This document shows, in pieces, positions 7,801-14,881 of a stretch of DNA of 64,000 bases (position 1 is its first letter; the number at the start of each line of letters is the position of its first letter). Below the pieces are notes generated by a model that worked only from the letters and a program-made list of their open reading frames with translations, did not search any database and was not told where the DNA came from. Both the position numbers and the translations under genes were made by a program. This stretch comes from Streptomyces triticisoli (GTDB taxonomy: Bacteria; Actinomycetota; Actinomycetes; Streptomycetales; Streptomycetaceae): NCBI RefSeq assembly GCF_003270085.1, contig NZ_QFDQ01000177.1, positions 1-64,000 of the forward strand. Direction: 5' to 3'.

Positions 7801-8958
7801 ATGAGCACCGAGAACCTCCCCCAGAGCCCTGACCAGCCGCCTCGCAAGCCGCGTGTGGCCGTCGTCTGCGGCGGCCGCAGCTCCGAACACGGGATCTCCG
7901 TGGTCACCGCGGGCGCGGTGCTGCGCGCCATCGACCGGTCCAAGTACGAGGTCCTGCCGATCGGCATCACCCGGGACGGCCGTTGGGCCCTGACCGCGGA
8001 CGACCCGGAGCGCATGGCGATCACCGACCGCCGTACGCCCAGCGTCGAGGAGCTCGCCGAGTCGAGCGAGGGCGGCGTGGTGCTCCCCGTCGACCCGGCC
8101 AACCGCGAAGTCGTCTACGCCGAGCCCGGTTCGGTGCCCAAGGCGCTCGGCGAGGTCGACGTGGTCTTCCCGGTGCTGCACGGTCCCTACGGCGAGGACG
8201 GCACCCTCCAGGGCCTCCTGGAGCTGTCCGGCGTCCCCTACGTGGGCTCCGGGGTACTCTCCTCGGCGGTCGGCCAGGACAAGGAGTACATGAAGCGGGT
8301 GTTCACCTCCTTCGGGCTCAAGGTCGGCCCGTACGTGGTGATCCGGCCCCGGGAGTGGACCCGGGACCAGGCCGCCGCCCGCAAGAAGATCGTCGACTTC
8401 GCCGGCGAGCACGGCTGGCCGCTGTTCGTGAAGCCCTCGCGCGCGGGCTCGTCCATCGGCATCACCAAGGTCGACGACCTCTCCGGCCTCGACGAGGCCA
8501 TCGAGGAGGCCCGGCTCCACGACCCGAAGGTGCTCGTGGAGGCCGCGGTGCGGGGCCGTGAGATCGAGTGCGGGGTGCTGGAGTTCGAGGACGGCCCACG
8601 GGCCTCCGTACCGGCCGAGATCCCGGCGTCCGAGTCGCACGCGTACTACGACTTCGAGGCCAAGTACATCGACTCCACGCCCGGTGTCGTCCCGGCTCCG
8701 CTGACGGAGGAGGAGACCGCCGAGGTGCAGCGGCTCGCGGTGGAGGCCTTCGAGGCGGTCTCCTGCGAGGGCCTGGTCCGCGCGGACTTCTTCCTCACCG
8801 AGGAGGGCGAGTTCGTGATCAACGAGATCAACACGATGCCCGGCTTCACCCCGATCTCGATGTACCCACAGATGTGGCAGGCGAGCGGAATCACCTACCC
8901 GGAACTGGTGGACCGCCTCATCCAAGCGGCCCTGCGCCGCTCAACGGGCCTGCGCTGA
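7801..8958 (+). CDS. ddlA: D-alanine--D-alanine ligase
   Basis: ATP-grasp ligase forming the D-Ala-D-Ala dipeptide of peptidoglycan. Recognisable segments: VVCGGRSSEHGISVVTAG near the N-terminus, FPVLHGPYGEDGTLQGLLE, the ATP-grasp KPSRAGSSIGITKV, and the metal-binding EINTMPGFT near the C-terminus. The product is 385 aa. There is no Shine-Dalgarno; TACTCT (7786-7791) ends nine nucleotides before the ATG, so a near-leaderless transcript is likely despite gpsA being just upstream. The residue set looks like a D-Ala-D-Ala rather than a vancomycin-type D-Ala-D-Lac ligase, but I could not test this. Confidence 0.94.
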   Translation: MSTENLPQSPDQPPRKPRVAVVCGGRSSEHGISVVTAGAVLRAIDRSKYEVLPIGITRDGRWALTADDPERMAITDRRTPSVEELAESSEGGVVLPVDPANREVVYAEPGSVPKALGEVDVVFPVLHGPYGEDGTLQGLLELSGVPYVGSGVLSSAVGQDKEYMKRVFTSFGLKVGPYVVIRPREWTRDQAAARKKIVDFAGEHGWPLFVKPSRAGSSIGITKVDDLSGLDEAIEEARLHDPKVLVEAAVRGREIECGVLEFEDGPRASVPAEIPASESHAYYDFEAKYIDSTPGVVPAPLTEEETAEVQRLAVEAFEAVSCEGLVRADFFLTEEGEFVINEINTMPGFTPISMYPQMWQASGITYPELVDRLIQAALRRSTGLR

Positions 8959-8996
8959 CCCACTCAGGGACGCGGGGGCTGTGTCGATGCGCGGCC

Positions 8997-9034
8997 CCTT
9001 CCCCCAAGCTCTTGACGAGCAGGGGGACCCCCAT
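8997..9034. repeat. Partial copy of the CCCCCA...GGGGG Streptomyces palindromic repeat
   Basis: CCCCCAAGCTCTTGACGAGC followed by AGGGGGACCCCCAT is a shortened, diverged relative of the palindromic units at 44064-44147 and 56621-56706, here between ddl and a convergent lipoprotein gene. It probably works as a bidirectional terminator. The rest of 8959-9095 holds nothing else recognisable. Confidence 0.65.
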
Positions 9035-9095
9035 CGCGGGCGCGACCAGCCCTGTCCGGCTCGCAGCCGACAGACACCCCGCGCTCCCACGGCGC

Positions 9096-9578
9096 TTAGT
9101 CCGCGACTCCCTCAGGAATCGCCCTCTTGATCGCGGGCGCCAGCGAAACCAACGGCGCCACCCCATGCGCGGAGCGCCCCGCCGGGATCGTCACCTCGAC
9201 GTACGCCAACCGCAGGGCCGTCGTGAAGCGAAACGATCCGTCGCCCTGCTTCTGCAGCAGCCAGCCGACGTCGTCGACCTCCACCCCGTCCGCATCCGGA
9301 TCGTCCATCGCGGCGGGTCGCGGGACCCCGCAGCGCAGTATGATCGCCGGGCTTCCCCAGCCCGCGGTCAGCGCGGAGGCGGGCCGGGGGTCCTCTCGGC
9401 TCAGTCCGTCCACCGTCCGCGGCAGCGCCCTGTCCAGGTTCCGGCACAGCTTCGTGACCGCCGTGCCCGGGCTGGGAACCGCCGCGGTGGCGCTGTCGCC
9501 GCTCGAGGAACATCCCGTGGCGGTGAGCAGCAGGGCGAGGACGGGCAGGCCGAGAAGCCGGTGACGGAAAGAACTCAC
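9096..9578 (-). CDS. DUF3515 lipoprotein
   Basis: A 160-aa secreted lipoprotein: a positively charged N-terminus (MSSFRHRL), a hydrophobic stretch, and a lipobox LTATGC with the acylated cysteine near residue 23. The body matches the actinobacterial DUF3515 family (SPAIILRCGV, VGWLLQKQGDGSFRFTTALR), whose function is unknown. The GTG start at 9578 lacks a Shine-Dalgarno, but TACCCT (9585-9590, minus strand) ends six nucleotides upstream, suggesting leaderless initiation. It sits on the minus strand upstream of, and convergent with, ddl. Confidence 0.82.
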   Translation of the reverse strand: MSSFRHRLLGLPVLALLLTATGCSSSGDSATAAVPSPGTAVTKLCRNLDRALPRTVDGLSREDPRPASALTAGWGSPAIILRCGVPRPAAMDDPDADGVEVDDVGWLLQKQGDGSFRFTTALRLAYVEVTIPAGRSAHGVAPLVSLAPAIKRAIPEGVAD

Positions 9579-9598
9579 CGGCCAAGGGTAGACGGGGG

Positions 9599-9832
9599 TT
9601 ACAGATGCACGACCGGACAGGTCAGGGTGCGCGTGATGCCGTCCACCTGCTGGACCTTCGCGACCACCATGCGCCCCAGGCCGTCCACCGTGTCGGCCTG
9701 GGCGCGCACGATGACGTCGTACGGTCCTGTCACGTCCTCGGCCTGGAGCACTCCAGGGATCTTGCTGATCGTCTCGGCGACGGTCGACGCCTTGCCGACC
9801 TCCGTCTGGATCAGGATGTACGCCTGTACCAC
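9599..9832 (-). CDS. Stand-alone Lrp/AsnC ligand-binding (RAM) domain protein
   Basis: A 77-aa protein, essentially one alpha-beta RAM domain (VVQAYILIQTEVGKASTVAE; GVLQAEDVTGPYDVIVRAQA) without a helix-turn-helix. Such SraA/DM1-type single-domain homologues bind amino acids or modulate full-length Lrp proteins. GTG at 9832 is chosen because GGAGG lies seven nucleotides upstream; longer frames have no support. It lies divergent from thiL and 21 bp upstream of the DUF3515 gene, with which it may be co-transcribed. Its target is unknown. Confidence 0.85.
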   Translation of the reverse strand: MVQAYILIQTEVGKASTVAETISKIPGVLQAEDVTGPYDVIVRAQADTVDGLGRMVVAKVQQVDGITRTLTCPVVHL

Positions 9833-10038
9833 GGAACCTCCAGGGCGGCCACGAGGATCATGTGGGGAAAAGGGAAGCCACGGTACCGCGTCACCACGCG
9901 TCGCGGGGAGACCCGCGAAGGCCGCGACGCGCGCGCCGGGGTGCAGGTAGGACAGGAGTGGACGGTCATCTCGACCGTAACGAGGACCGCGTTGACGCGC
10001 GACCGGGAACAGACAGGGACAGAAGGGGCGAAAGGGCA

Positions 10039-11004
10039 ATGAAGGGCACTGTTGGTGAGCTCGGGGAGTTCGGGCTCATCAGGGAGCTCACCTCCCGTCT
10101 CACCACCACCCCGGCGGTCCGGGTCGGCCCCGGCGACGACGCCGCGGTGGTCGCCGCCCCCGACCGCAGGGTCGTGGCGAGCACCGACATACTCGTGGAG
10201 GGGCGGCACTTCCGCCGGGACTGGTCCACGGCGTACGACGTGGGCCGCAAGGCGGCCGCCCAGAACCTGGCGGACATCGCCGCCATGGGCGCGGTGCCGA
10301 CCGCGCTGCTGCTCGGCCTGGTCGTGCCCGCGGAACTCCCGGTCACCTGGCCCACCGAACTGATGGACGGGCTGCGCGACGAGTGCCAGGTCGCCGGAGC
10401 CTCCGTGGTCGGCGGAGACGTGGTGCGCGGTGACACCATCACGGTGTCGATCACCGCACTCGGCGATCTGCGCAACCACGAGCCGGTGACGCGCGCCGGC
10501 GCACAGCCCGGCGACCTGGTCGCGGTGACCGGCTGGCTGGGCTGGTCCGCCGCCGGGTTCGCGGTGCTCTCCCGCGGCTTCCGCTCGCCCCGCGCCTTCG
10601 TGGAGGCCCACCGCCGCCCCGAGCCGCCCTACCACGCGGGCCCCGCGGCGGCCGAGCTCGGCGCGACCGCGATGTGCGACGTCAGCGACGGACTGATCGC
10701 CGACCTGGGCCACATCGCGGAGGCCAGCAAGGTCCGCATCGACATCCGTTCCGGCGCCATCGACATCCCCTCGCAGATGAACGACATCGGGCAGGCCGTC
10801 GGCGTCGACCCGCTGCAGTGGGTACTGACCGGGGGAGAGGACCACGCGATCGTGGCGACCTTCCCGCCGGACGTGAAGCTGCCGGCCCGCTGGAGGGTGA
10901 TCGGCGAAGTGCTCAACCTCTCGGCACTGCCCCAGGTCACGGTCGACGGAGCGCCGTGGACCAGGAAGGGCGGCTGGGACCACTTCGGGGACATCGAGTC
11001 ATGA
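10039..11004 (+). CDS. thiL: Thiamine-monophosphate kinase
   Basis: Phosphorylates thiamine monophosphate to the active diphosphate. The PurM-like fold is marked by [12 protein letters not shown] near the N-terminus, [12 protein letters not shown], the metal site [15 protein letters not shown], and [13 protein letters not shown]. It is 321 aa, starting at ATG 10039 behind GAAAGGG. It overlaps thiD by ATGA and forms a thiLD operon. No TPP riboswitch was recognised upstream, so regulation is not evident here. Confidence 0.95.
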   Translation: MKGTVGELGEFGLIRELTSRLTTTPAVRVGPGDDAAVVAAPDRRVVASTDILVEGRHFRRDWSTAYDVGRKAAAQNLADIAAMGAVPTALLLGLVVPAELPVTWPTELMDGLRDECQVAGASVVGGDVVRGDTITVSITALGDLRNHEPVTRAGAQPGDLVAVTGWLGWSAAGFAVLSRGFRSPRAFVEAHRRPEPPYHAGPAAAELGATAMCDVSDGLIADLGHIAEASKVRIDIRSGAIDIPSQMNDIGQAVGVDPLQWVLTGGEDHAIVATFPPDVKLPARWRVIGEVLNLSALPQVTVDGAPWTRKGGWDHFGDIES

Positions 11005-11834
11005 CCGCGGCTCCTCCCCGTGTCCTGACGGTCGCGGGCTCCGACTCCGGGGGCGGCGCCGGCATCCAGGCCGACCTGAAGACGATGCTCGCCCTCGGCG
11101 TGCACGGCATGAGCGTGATCACCGCGGTGACCGCGCAGAACTCCCTCGGCGTGCAGGGCGCCTGGGAGCTGCCGGTGGAGGCCGTGCGGGCCCAGTACCG
11201 CAGCGTGGTGGACGACATCGGCGTCCAGGCGGTCAAGACCGGGATGCTGGCCTCCGCGGAACTGGTCGAGGCGGTGGCCGAATTGCTCGCCGGGACGGAC
11301 GCGCCGGCGGTCGTCGACCCGGTGGGCGTCTCCAAGCACGGCGATGCGCTGCTGGCCGCGTCCGCGTTGGACTCCGTACGGACGAAACTGCTGCCGGCGG
11401 CGACGGTCGCCACACCGAACATCGACGAGGTGGCCCAACTGACCGGCGTGCGGGTCGGGTCGGAGGACCATCTGCGGGAGGCGGCCGGGGCCATGCTGGC
11501 GTACGGGCCGAAGTGGGTGCTGATCAAGGGCGGCCATCTGGCCGGGGACGCCGGGCGGGAGGGCGGGAACCAGGCCGTCGACCTGCTCACCGACGGCACC
11601 GAGGAGCACTGGCTGCGCGCCCCCCGCCACGACAACCGGCACACCCACGGCACGGGCTGCACCCTCGCCTCCGCGATCGCCGCGCAACTCGCGAAGGGCC
11701 GGTCCGTGCCCCAGGCCGTGACGGCGGCCAAGGACTACGTCACCGCGGCCATCGCGGCCGGCTTCGCGCTCGGCGGCGGAATCGGCCCCGTGGACCACGG
11801 CTGGGCCTTCCGGAAGCCGCACGCGGCCGGGTAG
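11001..11834 (+). CDS. thiD: Hydroxymethylpyrimidine/phosphomethylpyrimidine kinase
   Basis: Ribokinase-fold HMP/HMP-P kinase of thiamine synthesis. The N-terminus [20 protein letters not shown] and the C-terminal [18 protein letters not shown] anion-hole motif are diagnostic. It is 277 aa. The start codon overlaps the thiL stop (ATGA), so the two kinases acting in the same pathway are coupled. It converges on rpmB through a shared terminator. Confidence 0.95.
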   Translation: MTAAPPRVLTVAGSDSGGGAGIQADLKTMLALGVHGMSVITAVTAQNSLGVQGAWELPVEAVRAQYRSVVDDIGVQAVKTGMLASAELVEAVAELLAGTDAPAVVDPVGVSKHGDALLAASALDSVRTKLLPAATVATPNIDEVAQLTGVRVGSEDHLREAAGAMLAYGPKWVLIKGGHLAGDAGREGGNQAVDLLTDGTEEHWLRAPRHDNRHTHGTGCTLASAIAAQLAKGRSVPQAVTAAKDYVTAAIAAGFALGGGIGPVDHGWAFRKPHAAG

Positions 11835-11884
11835 CCGCGCAGCGGCCCCGGCCGTCTCCGGGCACGGTCGTTTCCGGGCACGGC

Positions 11885-11912
11885 AAAAAGCCGGTCCACC
11901 GAGGTGGACCGG
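11885..11912 (-). terminator. Bidirectional intrinsic terminator between thiD and rpmB
   Basis: A 10-bp stem (GCCGGTCCAC and its complement, 11890-11912) with a three-base loop is flanked on the left by AAAAA at 11885-11889. Read on the minus strand the hairpin is followed by a T-run, so it is a textbook Rho-independent terminator for rpmB, and it also faces thiD. Confidence 0.8.
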
Positions 11913-11961
11913 CTCAGTGCAGCGAACCAGCTGTGGCCGCGCGCTTAGCTGTTGCTGTGCG

Positions 11962-12147
11962 TCAGCGCGAGACCTTGCCGGCCTTGATGCACGAGGTGCA
12001 GGCGTTCACGCGCTTCGGCGTCCCGCCGACCACCGTACGCACACGCTGGATGTTCGGGTTCCAGCGGCGGGACGTACGGCGGTGCGAGTGCGAGATGTTG
12101 TTGCCGAAGCCCGGCCCCTTGCCGCAGACGTCGCAGTTGGCAGCCAC
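11962..12147 (-). CDS. rpmB: 50S ribosomal protein L28
   Basis: A 61-aa L28 ([29 protein letters not shown]). It has two CxxC pairs, so this is the zinc-binding (C+) version, not the zinc-independent paralogue that Zur controls in streptomycetes. It is monocistronic, convergent with thiD and divergent from the DAK2-domain gene. Confidence 0.95.
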   Translation of the reverse strand: MAANCDVCGKGPGFGNNISHSHRRTSRRWNPNIQRVRTVVGGTPKRVNACTSCIKAGKVSR

Positions 12148-12282
12148 GGGTCACTCCAAAGACTTCAGATGCACTTACGGTGGATCCCGGCATGCCGGGA
12201 TCCAGATCTCAGGCTCAGGGAGCACTCCGAAATCCGAGTGGCGTTGCCAGGGTAGAGCCCGACAGGATCGGGCAACCGGAGC

Positions 12283-12312
12283 AGCATACAACGGCTGCGC
12301 CCGTACAGCGAA
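12283..12312 (-). promoter_or_regulatory. Candidate rpmB promoter
   Basis: On the minus strand TTCGCT (12307-12312) and TATGCT (12283-12288) are 18 bp apart, about 136 bp before rpmB. A second possibility is TTGCCC (12270-12275) and TACCCT (12249-12254) with a short 15-bp spacer. Both are inferred from consensus alone. Confidence 0.35.
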
Positions 12313-12408
12313 ATTACCATGGCGGCTCCAGGACCCGCCGGGCCCACTTCCGGCCCGCACCGCCCCGGGGTCTACGCTGCCTGCAGTCCAGCAGCTCAGG
12401 GAGGCGCA

Positions 12409-14121
12409 GTGGCGCGGGTGCCGCAGACGTTCGACGCGCCGGCGGTGCGTACCTGGTGCGGTCTGGCACTGCGGGCGCTGGGACGCGCGCGCGAGGAGAT
12501 CGACGCGATCAACGTCTACCCCGTGGCCGACGGGGACACCGGCACCAACCTGTATCTGACCGTGGAGTCCGCCGTCGCGGCCGTGGAGGCCGTGTTCGCC
12601 GCGCACGAGGTGGACGGCGGGGGCGGCTCCGGGGGGCCCACCCTGGCCGACGCCGCGCGGGCGATGGCCCACGGGGCGCTCATCGGTGCGCGCGGCAACT
12701 CCGGGACGATCCTCGCCCAGCTGCTGCGCGGCATGGCCCAGGTGCTCGCCGCCGACGGCGAGTGCGCGCACACCGACGGGCACGGCCTGTGCCTGGCCCT
12801 GCGGCACGCGGCCGACTCCGCCCGGCAGGCCGTGGCGCACCCCGTGGAGGGCACGGTCCTGACCGTCGCCTCGGCCGCCGCCGACGCGGCCACCGGCACC
12901 GAGGGCGACTGCGGGACGGTCGCACGGGCCGCCTACGAGGGAGCGTGCGCGGCCCTCGCCGCGACCCCCGGCCAGCTCGCGGTCCTGGAGCGCTCCGGAG
13001 TGGTCGACGCCGGCGGGCGCGGGCTGGTGGCGGTGCTCGCCGCGCTGGTGGAGACGCTCACGGGACAGCTGCCGGGAGAGCCCGCCCTCCTGCCGGGAGC
13101 CGGTGCGGTGGCCGGCGTCCTGCCGACCGTGCCCCACGCGCGCGTGGGGCACGCGGAGGACGACGCGCCGGGCGCCTGCGCTCACTCCACGAGCGGTCCG
13201 GCCTTCGAGGTGATCTACCTCCTGGACGCGGAGGACGCGGCCGTCGCCCGGCTGCGCGCGCGGCTCGACGCACTCGGGGACTCCCTCGTCGTGGTCGGCG
13301 GCGACGGGCTGTGGAACGTGCACGTGCACGTCGACGACGCCGGAGCCGCAGTGGAGGCGGGCGTCGAGGCCGGACGGCCGCACCGCATCCGCATCACGCA
13401 CTTCGGCACGGGCGGCGCGCACACCACCGGGGCCGTACGGGGGGCGCCCCGGGAGCACGCCCGGCGTGTCGTGGTGGCCGTCGTGCCCGGCGAGGGCCTG
13501 GCCGGGCTGTACACCGAGGCCGGGGCGACCGCGGTGCTCGCCCGCCCCGGGGAGCCGCCCGCGAGCGGCGAGCTCGTGGAGGCCGTACGGCGGGCACACG
13601 CGCGCGAGGTGGTCCTGCTGCCCAACGACGACGAACTGCGCCACACCGCGGCCGCCGCGGCCGAGCAGGCCCGCGGGGAGGGCATCCGCGTCGCCCTGAT
13701 CCCGACCCGCTCGGCCGTGCAGGGCATCGCCGCCCTCGCCGTGCACGAGCCCGGGCGCCGCTTCGACGAGGACGTCGTCGCGATGACCTCGGCGGCCGGC
13801 GCCACCCGTCACGCCGAGGTCACCGTCGCCGAGCACCAGTCCTGGACCACGGCCGGCATCTGCCAGGCCGGTGACGTCCTCGGCCTCGTCGACGGCGACG
13901 TGGCCGTGATCGGCCAGGACGTCACGGCCACCGCCGAGACCGTCCTGGACCGCATGCTCGCGGCCGGCGGCGAGCTGGTCACCCTGGTCCTCGGCGACGA
14001 GGTCCCCGACCCCGTCGCCGACCGCCTGCAGGCCCACGTCCGCGAGTCGTACCTCGCGGTGGACACAGTGGTCTACCGAGGCGGCCGTCAAGGAGCGCTG
14101 CTGCTCATCGGGGTGGAGTAA
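12409..14121 (+). CDS. DAK2-domain / FakA-like kinase family protein
   Basis: A 570-aa protein of the YloV/FakA type. The N-terminal DAK2 (dihydroxyacetone-kinase-like, DhaL) domain shows the nucleotide/Mg motif INVYPVADGDTGTNL and GARGNSGTILAQLLRG (about residues 40-120). The C-terminal half matches the FakA-associated DegV-like region. In Firmicutes FakA phosphorylates FakB-bound fatty acids; a neighbouring fakB is not seen here, so the substrate in this organism is inferred. GTG at 12409 follows GGGAGG; the frame upstream to 12319 is dropped. A noncoding repeat begins directly after the TAA stop. Confidence 0.87.
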   Translation: MARVPQTFDAPAVRTWCGLALRALGRAREEIDAINVYPVADGDTGTNLYLTVESAVAAVEAVFAAHEVDGGGGSGGPTLADAARAMAHGALIGARGNSGTILAQLLRGMAQVLAADGECAHTDGHGLCLALRHAADSARQAVAHPVEGTVLTVASAAADAATGTEGDCGTVARAAYEGACAALAATPGQLAVLERSGVVDAGGRGLVAVLAALVETLTGQLPGEPALLPGAGAVAGVLPTVPHARVGHAEDDAPGACAHSTSGPAFEVIYLLDAEDAAVARLRARLDALGDSLVVVGGDGLWNVHVHVDDAGAAVEAGVEAGRPHRIRITHFGTGGAHTTGAVRGAPREHARRVVVAVVPGEGLAGLYTEAGATAVLARPGEPPASGELVEAVRRAHAREVVLLPNDDELRHTAAAAAEQARGEGIRVALIPTRSAVQGIAALAVHEPGRRFDEDVVAMTSAAGATRHAEVTVAEHQSWTTAGICQAGDVLGLVDGDVAVIGQDVTATAETVLDRMLAAGGELVTLVLGDEVPDPVADRLQAHVRESYLAVDTVVYRGGRQGALLLIGVE

Positions 14122-14274
14122 CCGTTCCTGGGCAGTGAGCGGGAGTGAGTCCGCGCACTGGCACGCCCCGAACGGTTGTGGGCGCACTGGTCGTCCCCCG
14201 CGAGCCCCCAGGCACCGCACCCGGCGTACCAGATCGCACGGCAGCGCTACCCCGACCGGCCCAGCACACCGCAA
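14120..14274. repeat. Unknown intergenic repeat, copy 1 (short form)
   Basis: Starting at the stop codon of the DAK2 gene, this about 155-bp stretch matches 30022-30301 closely at both ends: CCGTTCC.GGGCAGTGAGCGG, GGCACGCCCCGAACGG, then GGCACCGCACCCGGCGT and GATCGCACGGCAGCG to the CCGCAA end. The edges contain an inverted pair AACCGTTC/GAACGGTT (14120-14176). The copy near 30 kb has about 125 extra internal bases. No protein is encoded convincingly. It may be a MITE or structured RNA; the family is not recognised. Confidence 0.7.
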
Positions 14275-14742
14275 ACCCGGAAGCCCGGAAGCCGGCCATC
14301 ACATGATCGAGCTAAACCGGCCCTATACACACTCCTTGGCGAGCAGTTGCCAACCCCCGGGGCCACGGGAGCCGGCGATTCGGCGTCCCGCCCGCGACGA
14401 CGTCACGGGAAGCCCCGCTCGGGAACGTGGCCGTCGCCGGCCTGTTTCCGGCCAGAGGGCCCACTTGCGCCTGACGTCAAGTCACCATCCCGCCCAAAAT
14501 TCGCCGTTGCCCATCGCGATCGTCACAACGCTGAGAAGGCCTCAGTGAGCCGAACGTCGCAGCGCCGGCGGAGGGACTTGGCGACGGCGCGGGGTCGGGC
14601 GGTCCCGGTGAGGCGATGACCGCGGAAGGAGGCCGGAGCGCGTCGTCCTAGGACCCTGGCCAGTCGTGTGACCAGGGTTTTCCCGTAGGAGCGCCCGGGG
14701 GCGCCGTGGCGACCACGCATTTTGTCAGTGGCGTGGTGTGCA
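14275..14742. other. Gene-free spacer 5' of recG with a terminator-like hairpin
   Basis: No ORF here has a ribosome binding site or protein-like composition. At 14654-14681 CCCTGG/CCAGGG, extended by CA/TG, forms a hairpin followed directly by TTTT, a good candidate intrinsic terminator on the plus strand. A reverse ORF (14523-14756) begins inside the adjacent HEARO-like element and is unlikely to be real. The stretch probably contains the recG promoter; I could not pick one. Confidence 0.55.
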
Positions 14743-14868
14743 GTGACTCCACCCACCGCTGAAGCGGCAGGCTTCCAGCCAGGAGGCTGCGGTCCAGCCC
14801 GAACCGGCCCCTTTCGGGGCAGGGGAGAATTGTCACAGGCCGGGGAAGCGATTCCCCCTCGCTAGGAG
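14743..14868 (+). ncRNA. HEARO-like / IscB omega-RNA-like element without iscB, 5' of recG (short form)
   Basis: Second copy of the element found before leuD, in the same orientation relative to its downstream gene. It begins at GTGA (14743-14746) and CTCCACCCACCG and ends CGCTAGGAG just before recG. Stems: CCGC-tgaa-GCGG, AGCC-agga-GGCT followed by GCGGTCCAGCCC, GCCCC-ttt-cGGGGC, and GGGGAA-gcga-TTCCCC. Relative to the leuD copy it lacks two hairpins (about 40 nt) in the 3' half. The second stem shows a compensatory A-T to G-C change versus the leuD copy (AACC/GGTT to AGCC/GGCT), which supports a conserved RNA fold. No iscB follows. Confidence 0.66.
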
Positions 14869-14881
14869 ATTGAAGGATCTC

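Noticed and set aside
9001-9045. Riboswitch or RNA gene between ddl and the lipoprotein gene
   Set aside because: The structure is explained by a partial copy of the common palindromic repeat.
14523-14756. 77-codon minus-strand frame 5' of recG
   Set aside because: It begins inside the HEARO-like element, lacks a ribosome binding site and shows no recognisable protein features.
14870-14881. TTG at 14870 as the recG start
   Set aside because: GGAG is only one base upstream; GTG 14882 has GAAGG at correct spacing and begins at the conserved sequence.
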